Shown: positions 26,407-34,480, counted from the first letter of the stretch. The stretch: 64,000 bases of DNA from Chryseobacterium sp. JV274 (GCF_903969135.1 NZ_LR824569.1:124001-188000), one strand, 5' to 3'. Notes: a model not told the origin generated them from the sequence alone. Numbers and translations: made by a program.

Positions 26407-26841
26407 TTAATTGCTTTTTGAGTTGTTATATTTATCGATCCACTTGAATAGAGTGGTTTTGGGAATTCTATACCTTTCAATTATCTGATTTCTTGTCATT
26501 TCTCCTGTTTCTATTCTCTCAATAATAAAGTCTATCATTTCTTTGGTATAAATGTTTTTCCGGAACTCTGGAACTGAAGGCTTTGTCTTCTCTGTTTTTA
26601 CTTTTCCCTTAGATGGGGGAGAGTATAATATCAGGTGTTGAGAGTATATTCTAAAAAAATCATATTCCAAAAGCTTGCTCCATTTCAAGAGTATTTCACA
26701 GTCTAAACTTTGGGATTTGTACATTTTTTGAATTTCTGCTACTGTAAATTTGAAAAAGTTACAGATACGGGCCATATCTATCTCGTTTTCTGTAACTTTT
26801 TCTTTAATCATTTTTCCTATATCTATCTTTTTAAAATCCAT
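26407..26841 (-). CDS. Second small helix-turn-helix protein, 144 aa
   Basis: The C-terminal 45 residues form an HTH of the same style (TRNQIIERYRIPKTTLFKWI). The N-terminal 70 residues look like another HTH-like helical domain (MARICNFFKFTVAEIQKMY), joined by a basic Pro/Lys linker. No nuclease or recombinase motif is present. Transcribed toward the other HTH gene. The 16-bp inverted repeat directly upstream (26865-26915) is a candidate operator. Confidence 0.7.
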   Translation of the reverse strand: MDFKKIDIGKMIKEKVTENEIDMARICNFFKFTVAEIQKMYKSQSLDCEILLKWSKLLEYDFFRIYSQHLILYSPPSKGKVKTEKTKPSVPEFRKNIYTKEMIDFIIERIETGEMTRNQIIERYRIPKTTLFKWIDKYNNSKSN

Positions 26842-26864
26842 TATCTATTATTGTTTTCAGAATA

Positions 26865-26915
26865 AAATTGTACATACGATGGTCTTTTCATCAATCTTAA
26901 TCGTATGTACGATTT
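26865..26915. repeat. 16-bp near-perfect inverted repeat
   Basis: AAATTGTACATACGAT at 26865-26880 and ATCGTATGTACGATTT at 26900-26915 are complementary except for one position; the loop is 19 nt. On the minus strand it follows the last fibre gene and precedes the HTH gene, so it can be a terminator (an ATTTTATT tract follows) or an operator. Confidence 0.7.
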
Positions 26916-26964
26916 CATTCCTATTGAGATATAAAGAGCCCGTGTTTAGAGTTTTTACGTAAAG

Positions 26965-27687
26965 CTATAGGCCGCTGGGAGAAGGGATAGAGTTATTCTG
27001 ATTACCTCCCATATTGGTGGTGATAGTTCCTAGTGAATTTGTGAAAGTTTTATTAATGACAAGGCAATGAATCGTCCATGAACCATTACTTGCATTTGCT
27101 GTACTTGCCCCTCTATAGTCCGCTGATAAACGCCAAGTACTTCCTTGTTGGAATGCAAATATGTTCTCAGGAGAAAAAGTCCCTGAGTTTGAATTGCTAA
27201 GCCCTATTCCTGAAGCTGGGATAAAGCTATTTCCTACAATAATTAATTCATATTGCGTAACGTCAATATTTGTATTGAAATTACTTATATAGTCTCCATT
27301 TACGTTATTGAGCTGGTAAGTTATACTATTGAACATATAAGCATTGCCATTACTTGAAGAAGCTATTCTAAGTTCCCCTGTTGTATTATTTCTAACAACA
27401 GTTCCATATCCAAACGCTCCTGAACTCAGTGGTGATGTTCCCAAAACCATATTACCGGTAGTGTGAAGTTTGGCAGTGGGTGATACAGTTCCGATACCTA
27501 CATTTCCAGCAGAGGTCACAACGAAATCATTTGACTGCTGTGCGATAGACGGAGTTCCGGTTATTGCATTATCTTTAGCTCCATCAATATGTAGGAGTGC
27601 CTGTGGATTTGGAGTATTAACACCAAATTGGGATTTGGCAGCAAATGAAACTAAAAAAAGTATTAAGAATAAAATGTTTTTTTTCAC
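26965..27687 (-). CDS. Secreted fibre-like surface protein, 240 aa (paralogue of the next gene)
   Basis: Signal peptide MKKNILFLILFLVSFAAKSQ, then a beta-rich leader with the repeated phrase FGVNTPNPQALLHIDG and VGIGTVSPTAKLHTTGN that is common in Bacteroidota secreted and tail-fibre-like proteins. The rest is Ser/Thr/Asn-rich with aromatic strands. It closely resembles its upstream neighbour along its whole length, so they arose by duplication. No enzyme motif and no clear T9SS C-terminal domain. Likely a cell-surface structural or adhesive protein. Confidence 0.7.
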   Translation of the reverse strand: MKKNILFLILFLVSFAAKSQFGVNTPNPQALLHIDGAKDNAITGTPSIAQQSNDFVVTSAGNVGIGTVSPTAKLHTTGNMVLGTSPLSSGAFGYGTVVRNNTTGELRIASSSNGNAYMFNSITYQLNNVNGDYISNFNTNIDVTQYELIIVGNSFIPASGIGLSNSNSGTFSPENIFAFQQGSTWRLSADYRGASTANASNGSWTIHCLVINKTFTNSLGTITTNMGGNQNNSIPSPSGL

Positions 27688-27727
27688 TTTGTTATAATTT
27701 AAATATGTTAACCCATTTTTTTAACAT

Positions 27728-28453
27728 TTACAGTCCTGTTGGTGTTGCTGCAGACCCGTTTGAACTTCCTCCAAGATTAGAGGTAACTGTTCCTAATGAA
27801 TTCATGAAGGTATTATTAATGACAAGACAGTTTATCGTCCATGAACCATTTATACCGTCAGCAGTACTTCCTCCTCTATAATCGGCATATAAGTGCCAGG
27901 TCCCTCCGCTCTGGTAAGCATATATATTTTTAGGAGAAAATGTTCCTGTGGATGAATTTGAAAGTCCACCCCCATTTGCAGTAATAAAACTACTTCCTGT
28001 AATTATCAATGTATACTGATCAGAATTAATATTAGTATTTAGGTCATTGATAAAGTCTCCACTCACATTATTAATTTGATAAATGACATTATTAAAAACA
28101 TATGTATTTCCATTGGTAGAGGAAGCAGTCCTTATTTCTCCTGTTGTATTATTTCTTACTATTGTGCTGTAGCCTGTAACTCCATTGGTCAGGGCTGCAG
28201 TTCCTAATATCATATTACCCGTAGTCTGAAGTTGGGCAGTTGGTGTTATTGTACCAATGCCAACTCTGCCAGTGGAAGTTATGACAACATCATTGACCTG
28301 TTGTGCAATTGATGGTGTTCCTGTCACAGGATTATCCTTGCCTCCGTCAATATGGAAAGTTGCCTGCGGAGCTACGGTGTTGATGCCGACTTGGGAAAAT
28401 GATAAAATTGGCATTAATAAAAAAGCCATGAATGTAATGTTTGTTTTTCTCAT
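27728..28453 (-). CDS. Secreted fibre-like surface protein, 241 aa
   Basis: Signal peptide ending near LPILSFSQ, then [20 protein letters not shown] and [17 protein letters not shown], matching the gene 40 bp downstream almost block by block (TSPLSSGAFGYGTVVRNNTT there, [20 protein letters not shown] here). The C-terminus ends in a Gly/Asn/Ser-rich tail. Function unknown; the tandem copy suggests selection for variants of a surface protein. Confidence 0.7.
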   Translation of the reverse strand: MRKTNITFMAFLLMPILSFSQVGINTVAPQATFHIDGGKDNPVTGTPSIAQQVNDVVITSTGRVGIGTITPTAQLQTTGNMILGTAALTNGVTGYSTIVRNNTTGEIRTASSTNGNTYVFNNVIYQINNVSGDFINDLNTNINSDQYTLIITGSSFITANGGGLSNSSTGTFSPKNIYAYQSGGTWHLYADYRGGSTADGINGSWTINCLVINNTFMNSLGTVTSNLGGSSNGSAATPTGL

Positions 28454-28704
28454 AATTTTGTTTTTATAAAGTTTAATTACTAAAGATGACAGTTATCCTG
28501 TTGAAAAAGAGATCGGTTGCCGTGGTTGTATAAAGTTGTTTACATGACAGCAACTAAAATCATTTCGGCCTTTTAGTATCAATGCCAGTTTGAGGAAACC
28601 TCCAAAGCAAGGGTATAACAATCTGTATTTATATGGCATTAATGCTTATAATTAAATTTGTGTTTTTTAGATATTGTTGGAAGATTGCTATGCTAACTGT
28701 CTTT

Positions 28705-29502
28705 TTAAAAATGTTTTCTGACAGTTATGTTAGAAACAGTAGCTGTAGACAATGTACTTGAATTGTCAGCTCTCATTCTGTATTGGATCTGAATTTGATC
28801 GCCGGCAGTTAGGTTACCCATCCAATACAATGGCATATCTCCCTGTGCACCTCCAGCCCCTGTTCCATAATATGAAATAGCCAATACAGTAGTGGATGTA
28901 CTGTTAAAAATCCGGGCTCCAAATGCCTTTGAATTACCATTAGTACTTGATAAACGTAGTGAAATGTCTCCGAAGAATGAGTATAGACCTGTTGCAGGCA
29001 CAGTAAATATCCCTCCATTATGAATGTTCCCTATATCCACACGTTCTGTAGTAAAATTCATTGTAGTCCATGATGAATAACCGGACATTGTATAACCTGC
29101 ATTTACCACCGCCGGACTACCTGCAAATAAGACCTTGGTCAGATTATTATTGTTTATTTCTGTGTTGACATCTGAAGTTTCTCCGATGCTTTCCCATTGT
29201 GTTCCTGACCAGATATAGAAGGTATCTTGAAATACATTATTGGGTGATGTACCATTGTTGAGAAGATTATAAACTAAGGTACCTTGCTCCGGTGAATTTG
29301 TTGAAGATGTTACTGGAATTGTCGTCACATCATCAGTTCCCAATAGTTGTACTCTGGGAATTAACAAACCTTTATTTGTACTGTATATATCTAAAATTGT
29401 ATTAGGATCCGGATTATTCAATCCTATACCTACCTGAGACTTGACAGATATGCTGAAAGAGATAAATAGAAGGCATATTATATGGGTAATTTGTTTTTTC
29501 AT
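28705..29502 (-). CDS. Secreted protein with C1q-like C-terminal head, 265 aa
   Basis: Signal peptide MKKQITHIICLLFISFSISV ending at KSQ. A leader repeat follows (VGIGLNNPDPNTILDI), then a linker with IWSGTQWESIG, and a C-terminal jelly-roll pattern like C1q/TNF heads (GGIFTVPATGLYSFFGDISL and LTAGDQIQIQYRMRA). C1q-like domains usually trimerise and bind ligands. It is 2 bp from the next gene, so part of a three-gene operon. No relation of its head to the two downstream paralogues is evident. Confidence 0.7.
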   Translation of the reverse strand: MKKQITHIICLLFISFSISVKSQVGIGLNNPDPNTILDIYSTNKGLLIPRVQLLGTDDVTTIPVTSSTNSPEQGTLVYNLLNNGTSPNNVFQDTFYIWSGTQWESIGETSDVNTEINNNNLTKVLFAGSPAVVNAGYTMSGYSSWTTMNFTTERVDIGNIHNGGIFTVPATGLYSFFGDISLRLSSTNGNSKAFGARIFNSTSTTVLAISYYGTGAGGAQGDMPLYWMGNLTAGDQIQIQYRMRADNSSTLSTATVSNITVRKHF

Positions 29503-29504
29503 GA

Positions 29505-30263
29505 TTACTGATATTTATAAATATTGATGGTTCCGGATTCAATTCTGTAGTTATTGGCGGTATAGAGATATTTAAAGGTCATAAGATCACTTAGGGTCAT
29601 ATTTTGTGTACTGATTACTGTGGTGTACATCCTATTGTTAATTGCATTATCCCGTCCAAAAGCACTTACAAGAGATGTGGGACCTTTGAATATTTCTTGA
29701 ACTGTAGTTCCCCCATTATTTCCGATATTTGACATTTCGGTAATAAACTCAAACATGTAGATTCCTGTAGATGGGACTTTATACTGGCTCGTGGTATTGT
29801 TCCATCCGGCATACTTATCAAAGATAATTTCCGAAGGAGTGAGAGTAAGAGTGGTAGCGCTTCCGCCTCCCGCAGATCCTGTAGGAACAGTGGCTTTTTG
29901 GCCAACAGCAGCACTGAAAATTAACAAAGGAATGTTTGCAGTCGCGATAATATCATCAGTCGACGTTGCATTGGCTTGGTGGTGATATTTACTGTCACTT
30001 CCCCAATAGGTTATTCCTTTTATGATTTCATTTGCCGTATTTGAATTGGTATTATAAAACATTACTCCTGTTGCCGGAGAAGTAATAGGGTTTGTGGCAT
30101 CAGTGTTAGCTGTTACGGATAAACTTGGAACTCTTAGTGCTTTATTGTTTGAATCGAGTTTTAAAATGGCTGATTGTGAAACATTGGCTGATCCTATCAC
30201 CATCTGGGCATTACTTATAATGGCCATTAATCCCAGAAATAAGATTAGAATTTTTGATTTCAT
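29505..30263 (-). CDS. Secreted protein with C1q-like head, 252 aa
   Basis: Signal peptide MKSKILILFLGLMAIISNAQ and a leader (SQSAILKLDSNNKALRVPSL) like its neighbours but with a different phrase. The C-terminal 130 residues show a C1q-like strand pattern (YKVPSTGIYMFEFITEMSN). No Cys pairs or enzyme motifs. Middle gene of the tight operon: 9 bp after the upstream gene and 2 bp before the downstream one. Confidence 0.7.
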   Translation of the reverse strand: MKSKILILFLGLMAIISNAQMVIGSANVSQSAILKLDSNNKALRVPSLSVTANTDATNPITSPATGVMFYNTNSNTANEIIKGITYWGSDSKYHHQANATSTDDIIATANIPLLIFSAAVGQKATVPTGSAGGGSATTLTLTPSEIIFDKYAGWNNTTSQYKVPSTGIYMFEFITEMSNIGNNGGTTVQEIFKGPTSLVSAFGRDNAINNRMYTTVISTQNMTLSDLMTFKYLYTANNYRIESGTINIYKYQ

Positions 30264-30272
30264 AAGATTGAT

Positions 30273-31031
30273 TTAGTTATTTGATATTTTGGAAATGGAA
30301 ACATTAGGGTTGGTAATCTGATATGCAGCATTGGAAGACTGTACTCTGAATGTGATGAGATCATTTGCTGCCAGTTTTACACTGCAGGTACTTGATACTC
30401 CTCCGAATTGATATCGTTTATCTGCTCCATAAGTACATAGATTGACTCCGTTCTTCTGTACATAAACCATAGTCCCGCCGTTAGTATCTCCAGTTACATT
30501 TCTAAGATCCACATTAAAGGAAATAACATAACCACCCGCACTTTGTATCCTGTATCCTGTATAAGTAGGGGAGGAACCCTGAACACCTGATGGAGAATCC
30601 TTGTATAAGGTATTAAAGGTGAGATTTGTGATTGTACCGGCAGCAATACTTCCTGAGGCAGCTATATTGGAAGCCACAAAAACAGGGGTTATAAATGGAA
30701 TTTTTGCAATTTCAGCTTTAACCTCCTGTTTAGACCACATTCTTTCCCATAGGGTACCGTTATATGCATACAGTCCTTTGGTAACGGAATTATTCCCTGA
30801 TCCTGCTGCAGCTGTGTTGTAAACGATAAATCCAGTTTTGGGATTGGCAACTGTTGTTATGTCTGCTGTAGAAGAGAGCGCAATGAGTGGAAGCTGAATT
30901 CCTTTATTGACAGCATTTACATCGAGAACAGCAGAAGGGTTGGGATTTGTAGTTCCAATACCAACACTTCCTTGCTGTGCATTGAAATACAAGCTGTTAA
31001 TAGCAAAGATGAAAGTAAGTTTTTTTTTCAT
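30273..31031 (-). CDS. Secreted protein with C1q-like head, 252 aa, first gene of the fibre operon
   Basis: The Met at 31031 (MKKKLTFIFAINSLYFNAQ) gives a good signal peptide; the ATG at 31037 adds two residues. Then VGIGTTNPNPSAVLDVNAVN, the family leader, and IQLPLIALSS. The C-terminus resembles C1q-like heads (GYRIQSAGGYVISFNVDLRN, LAANDLITFRVQSS). It starts the minus-strand run of five fibre genes and has a terminator-like hairpin 58 bp upstream. Surface location is inferred from the signal peptide. Confidence 0.7.
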   Translation of the reverse strand: MKKKLTFIFAINSLYFNAQQGSVGIGTTNPNPSAVLDVNAVNKGIQLPLIALSSTADITTVANPKTGFIVYNTAAAGSGNNSVTKGLYAYNGTLWERMWSKQEVKAEIAKIPFITPVFVASNIAASGSIAAGTITNLTFNTLYKDSPSGVQGSSPTYTGYRIQSAGGYVISFNVDLRNVTGDTNGGTMVYVQKNGVNLCTYGADKRYQFGGVSSTCSVKLAANDLITFRVQSSNAAYQITNPNVSISKISNN

Positions 31032-31088
31032 AATCATATTTTTATATAAGATCGATTTTGTTAAATGATAAATTATTCCTGCAAAAAA

Positions 31089-31161
31089 TTAAGCCCCTTC
31101 CTTTCTCATCACCTGTGTAATGTGATAATGGCTTATATGAGGGAAACCGTAAGGGGCTTAA
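31089..31161 (-). terminator. Long structured hairpin, terminator-like on the minus strand, upstream of the fibre operon
   Basis: TTAAGCCCCTT (31089-31099) and AAGGGGCTTAA (31151-31161) form a perfect 11-bp stem; further inside, ATCAC/GTGAT (about 31109-31127) can make a smaller hairpin. Read on the minus strand the structure ends in AATTTTTT, a typical T tail; on the plus strand it does not. It lies between the 52-aa ORF and the first fibre gene and could act as a terminator, an attenuator or a structured leader. The structure is seen; the function is inferred. Confidence 0.6.
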
Positions 31162-31321
31162 ATATATAGTTAAATCACTTTTGTGGGAGATTTTAATTAA
31201 TTGTGTCATATTAATACAATTCTCACTGTTTTACTGTTTGCTAAAAATTGGCGGACAAAAAAGCTGTAGAGCAGTATGCCCGCCAGAGTAAAAAACTTAT
31301 AAATAATATTTATTAAGTGAC

Positions 31322-31480
31322 TTAAGCATGTTGGTATGCGTATACCTGTTTAGTTATTATTGTTTCTGAATAACTTATATCTGTTACATCCAAAGCGAAT
31401 TTTGGTAAGGTGACATTCATTTCAGTTTGATAAAACTCTATTGAACAGAGTAGGCGATTTAATAATAAAAATTTTTCCAT
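31322..31480 (-). CDS. Small ORF, 52 aa, between the invertible segment and the fibre operon
   Basis: Starts MEKFLLLNRLLCSIEFYQTE and ends with a TAA after KQVYAYQHA. It is soluble-looking, without signal peptide or membrane helix, and not similar to anything I recognise. It is the only sensible ORF on the minus strand in the 750 bp upstream of the fibre operon. Its start is 37 bp from the left inverted repeat, so inversion of the promoter would place it first in the transcript. It might be a leader peptide or a small regulator; it may also be chance. Confidence 0.4.
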   Translation of the reverse strand: MEKFLLLNRLLCSIEFYQTEMNVTLPKFALDVTDISYSETIITKQVYAYQHA

Positions 31481-31516
31481 TTTTTGGGTTGTTATGTTAA
31501 TTTCAAGTGTGTTTAA

Positions 31517-31545
31517 ATAAAGTAGTCCTGTTTAGACCTTTTTTT
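31517..31545 (-). repeat. Left inverted repeat / putative recombinase crossover site
   Basis: Holds the 16-bp core GTAGTCCTGTTTAGAC (31522-31537), the exact reverse complement of the core at 31734-31749. Around the 7-bp spacer CTGTTTA (31528-31534) the 11-bp arms are imperfect, matching only next to the spacer. It is in opposite orientation to the right site, as needed for inversion. Confidence 0.75.
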
Positions 31546-31733
31546 GTGATATTTATCTATTTATGAGTTTATTCATGTATATAATATTGTTGTAATATAA
31601 TTATGTAGATTATTTTTAATTATGTATAGTGTTTAGTAAGAAATATTTCCAATCCAGTTAAAATATTAATACACAAAAAGTTAATTTTGCTTGCTTAATA
31701 AAATATTTATTATATATTTGTAAGTAAAAGGTA
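31538..31733. mobile_element. Putative 196-bp invertible segment carrying a promoter
   Basis: The DNA between the two 16-bp inverted cores. It is very A/T-rich, has no ORF, and contains a single good promoter near its right end, reading rightward. A tyrosine recombinase starts 60 bp to the right. Inversion would redirect this promoter to the minus-strand fibre region. Only one orientation is visible here, so inversion is inferred. Confidence 0.6.
31691..31720 (+). promoter_or_regulatory. Strong Bacteroidota-type promoter inside the invertible segment
   Basis: TTG at 31691-31693, 19-bp spacing, TATATTTG at 31713-31720: an exact match to the Bacteroidota -33/-7 pattern (TTG, 17-23 bp, TAnnTTTG). 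Transcription would begin around 31726, at the right crossover site, and read into the recombinase gene starting at 31794. On the opposite strand of the segment no comparable element was found. Confidence 0.7.
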
Positions 31734-31754
31734 GTCTAAACAGGACTACCTTTT
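31726..31754 (+). repeat. Right inverted repeat / putative crossover site with 11-7-11 dyad
   Basis: AAAAGGTAGTC (31726-31736) and GACTACCTTTT (31744-31754) are perfectly complementary 11-bp arms around the asymmetric spacer TAAACAG (31737-31743). This geometry is that of tyrosine recombinase core sites (arms of 9-13 bp around a 6-8 bp spacer). The spacer and inner arms recur inverted at 31522-31537. A simple operator or 5'-UTR hairpin is an alternative. Confidence 0.75.
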
Positions 31755-31793
31755 GATTTATATTAGCTGGAAATTAACCTAATATTTCTAGCA

Positions 31794-33050
31794 ATGACTT
31801 TTAAATTTTTCATTTCTGATCGTGGATTGGCAAAAGAAAGTATTCATTTAAAAATTGAAAATCAATCGGGTCAACCACTCTTCAATTTCAAGACTCCGCT
31901 GAGAATCTGTCAGGAAGACTGGGACAATAAGAAACAACGTCCAAGTAATATTTACCTGAAGCGCTATAAAAAAATTAATGCTAAGTTGGATTCTTTGAAA
32001 ATAAGGTTACTAGAGTGTATTGAAGAAAACAGGTCTAAAGGAAAGCTCTGTTCACAAAGATATCTTTTCAAAGAAATAAAAAATATTTGCAGTAAAGAGA
32101 AAGAAGATTATCCAAAAGATTCACTACTCTGTTTTATCAGTATGTATATTTCCTCAAAACAGGAATACATTTGCCAGTCAACCTACAAAAGATATAAAGT
32201 ATTTTTTAACCTTATTGAAAGATTTGAAGGATTTACGGCCAGAAGACTTTATGTCAATACCATCGATGGAGATTTTATCAGAAAATTTATTTCTTTTGGA
32301 AAGGAAGAAGCTTACAGTGAGAATACCATTTATAGAACTATCCATTTCATTAAAACAATTTTAAATTTCGCAGAAAGAAAAGGTATCAGAACTGCTATCA
32401 GGGAATTCGATATAAGACGGGAGAAGCAAAACAGGATAGTCATAAATCTTACCGAGAAGGAAGTGATGAAAATAGGAAAAATGAAAGTTCCCAAGGAACT
32501 ACAGGCTGCTAAAGACTGGCTGCTTATTAGTTGCTATACAGGTCAGAGAGTCTCTGACTTTATGAAGTTCAATTCAGACCTGCTGAAAAAAGTGAATGAC
32601 AGGGTGTGTCTTTCTTTTATTCAGCAAAAAACAAAGAAGGAGATCCTGCTGCCAATACATCCTGTCGTTTTAGAGATTATTAAACGGCTTAAAAACAATT
32701 TTCCTCAAAAACTTTCTGCAACTAAATATAATAGTCATATTAAACAAATTGGCAGAATTGCTCAGCTCACTGATCCTGTAAATGCAGTAAAACGTGTAGG
32801 GCATAGGGTGAAGAAATTAATTGTTGAAAAATGGGAAGTACTCAGCAGCCATATTGGAAGAAGAAGTTTTGCAACTAACTTTTATGGTAAAATTCCGACT
32901 CCTTTATTAATGCAGGCGACGGGACATGCCACAGAGCAGATGTTTCTAAAATATATTAATCCCGTAGACGAAAGCCATATCATCAGTTTGGGTAATTATT
33001 TTGACAAGACATATAAAGAAAGTTATTGTGTAGGTATGACCGCCGGTTAA
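31794..33050 (+). CDS. Tyrosine recombinase (site-specific integrase/invertase)
   Basis: 418 residues. An N-terminal arm-binding region and SAM-like core-binding domain (to about residue 215) precede the catalytic domain. Catalytic residues are visible: R252 in SCYTGQRVSD, Lys in QQKTKKEI, H353 and R356 in SSHIGRRSF, H378 in TGHATEQ and the nucleophile Y387 in FLKYIN. All are intact, so the enzyme should be active. It cuts and rejoins DNA at sites with short spacers. The dyad 40 bp upstream and its inverted copy suggest that it flips the promoter segment, unlike an ICE integrase, though that use cannot be excluded. Confidence 0.92.
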   Translation: MTFKFFISDRGLAKESIHLKIENQSGQPLFNFKTPLRICQEDWDNKKQRPSNIYLKRYKKINAKLDSLKIRLLECIEENRSKGKLCSQRYLFKEIKNICSKEKEDYPKDSLLCFISMYISSKQEYICQSTYKRYKVFFNLIERFEGFTARRLYVNTIDGDFIRKFISFGKEEAYSENTIYRTIHFIKTILNFAERKGIRTAIREFDIRREKQNRIVINLTEKEVMKIGKMKVPKELQAAKDWLLISCYTGQRVSDFMKFNSDLLKKVNDRVCLSFIQQKTKKEILLPIHPVVLEIIKRLKNNFPQKLSATKYNSHIKQIGRIAQLTDPVNAVKRVGHRVKKLIVEKWEVLSSHIGRRSFATNFYGKIPTPLLMQATGHATEQMFLKYINPVDESHIISLGNYFDKTYKESYCVGMTAG

Positions 33051-33539
33051 TAAATAATTGGAATATGCAATTCATCCGATTTCTTTATTTAGAACCGTTG
33101 AAGCAGAATTTCCTTTTCAACGACTGACATTTTAATCCTAATTCTTCCAATAATATCATTTGTGGTTGAGATGCCATGTGAGTTCTGAAGAATAAAAAAT
33201 CTAATCCTACAAGAAATTTCATGTAGGGGTGGTCAGTAACTTTAATTTTTTAGATTCTCCCAGGTAGAAGTTTCTTTTCTGTTATTAATGATCCCAATGT
33301 TTTGATTATTCTTTTTAGCTTTTTAAAAATTGTAAAACATTCTGATTATCCAAAAAGATTCTCTGCCAATCTATTAAAATGGGATTTTTTTTATTCCGAA
33401 GATCCCTTAAAGAAGTATTTTGTAAAACTTCTTTTTACATATTGATCTTTAAATTCAGGAGACAGTTTCATAAACTAAATTGATGAGAAAATAGGTGCAT
33501 ATTTTTTTACAAATGTAAAAAAGTATACGCGATAGGAGA
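33051..33539 (+). other. Gap after the recombinase with a possible gene remnant
   Basis: A small inverted repeat CGTTGAA/TTCAACG (33096-33122) follows the recombinase. Further on, about 33253-33445 stays open without a start codon and reads INDPNVLIILFSFLKIVKHS and DYPKRFSANLLKWDFFYSED before a stop. It is protein-like but not recognised. No tRNA or attachment site was identified. Confidence 0.35.
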
Positions 33540-33788
33540 TTGGTTTTGGAACTTACTAAAGAGGGGTTAGCTGAGCGATCAGGGGCAGCTTTATCTGCCT
33601 TAAGGAAATACGAGCCGAAAGAAATTATTTCATTGGATTCGTTTCTTAAATTACTTTCTGTAGTTTTGGGATTGGAAGAATTAATAAATAGTCTAGAACC
33701 TAATAAAACCAATTTTAAGACAATTGATGATGTCTTAAAAGTAGATGATAATGCAGTGACAAGACAAAGATGTAAAAAAAATGATTAA
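33540..33788 (+). pseudogene. HipB-like antitoxin, N-terminally damaged XRE domain
   Basis: Residues of an XRE helix-turn-helix are clear (LTKEGLAERSGAALSALRKY), followed by FLKLLSVVLGLEELINSLEP. The start at 33540 is a TTG inside the domain. Upstream DNA reads IRDRRLVLELTKE in the same frame but without a proper Met, and a stop sits before it, so the first helix is lost or its start is unusual. The 3' end overlaps the HipA remnant by 8 bp, the usual hipBA arrangement. Confidence 0.65.
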
Positions 33789-34113
33789 AAATATAACAGA
33801 AATAAAAGTCGGATTAGACTTTGGTTATATATTTTGAACATGATGAAGATTTTATGCAGAATGGATTGGAAATATGACCTTTTCAACTTCCACCAAAAAG
33901 AAGCAAAGTATGATGGCAATGGGAAAGGGAAGAAATATAGAACTTAAACATCTTATAAAATTGGGAGAAGAGGTAAAGCTTTCAAAAACAGTAATAAAAA
34001 ATATTATTGAGCAAACAAAACATGCATTAAACCAATGGAAAGACTTGTCTAGTGAATATGGAGTTACCCAATCAAATATCGAATTGATACATCGGATGAT
34101 GACCAGGTTATAA
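33781..34113 (+). pseudogene. HipA-like toxin, internally deleted and frameshifted
   Basis: The N-terminus starts at ATG 33781 (MIKNITEIKVGLDFGYIF) and hits a TGA; a shifted frame continues FEHDEDFMQNGLEI, stop, PFQLPPK. Then near 33895 the sequence jumps directly to the C-terminal end of the family: SMMAMGKGRNIELKHLIKLG and SEYGVTQSNIELI. The kinase core of about 300 residues, including ATP-binding and catalytic residues, is missing. The toxin is certainly inactive. HipA kinases normally phosphorylate glutamyl-tRNA synthetase. Confidence 0.75.
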
Positions 34114-34480
34114 TATATATGTCATAATTATAGTTATATACTTGGGTGGCAACATGCTTAAATATACCAATAGTCATAATAGATTAAATTCAAATACAGC
34201 TTAGCTGATTAGTCTATTGAAACGATTTAGAACAACAAGTTTTGTGGCGTTTAAACGACAATATTTTTTTAACTATTGTATTGTTATTAAACTTTAACTG
34301 TATGCGGTAACAAAATTGCTGCGCTTTTTGTCAAATCAAATATTATTTATGATTTACGAACACTCTGTATTCTGTAGAATCATTTTTATCTATTTCAAAC
34401 CTAATTATCATGCCCTATTTCCTAATTCTTCAAAGAGATTATGGTTACATTCAATTTTTTCAAAAATTTTCTTGTAATTA
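34114..34480. other. Gap between the HipBA remnant and the RND efflux gene
   Basis: A/T-rich, with convergent flanking genes. I see no gene, tRNA or strong hairpin. It should contain the end of the efflux operon transcript. Confidence 0.4.

Noticed and set aside
31340..31356. Third, partial copy of the crossover spacer (CCTGTTTAG at 31345-31353)
   Set aside because: Only nine bases match and the arms are unrelated; a chance match is possible. It would matter only if recombination at this place were shown.
31794..33050. Reading the recombinase as the integrase of the conjugative element at 58 kb
   Set aside because: It lies 25 kb away with chromosomal-type genes between, and has its own inverted sites directly beside it; not excluded, but a local role fits better.
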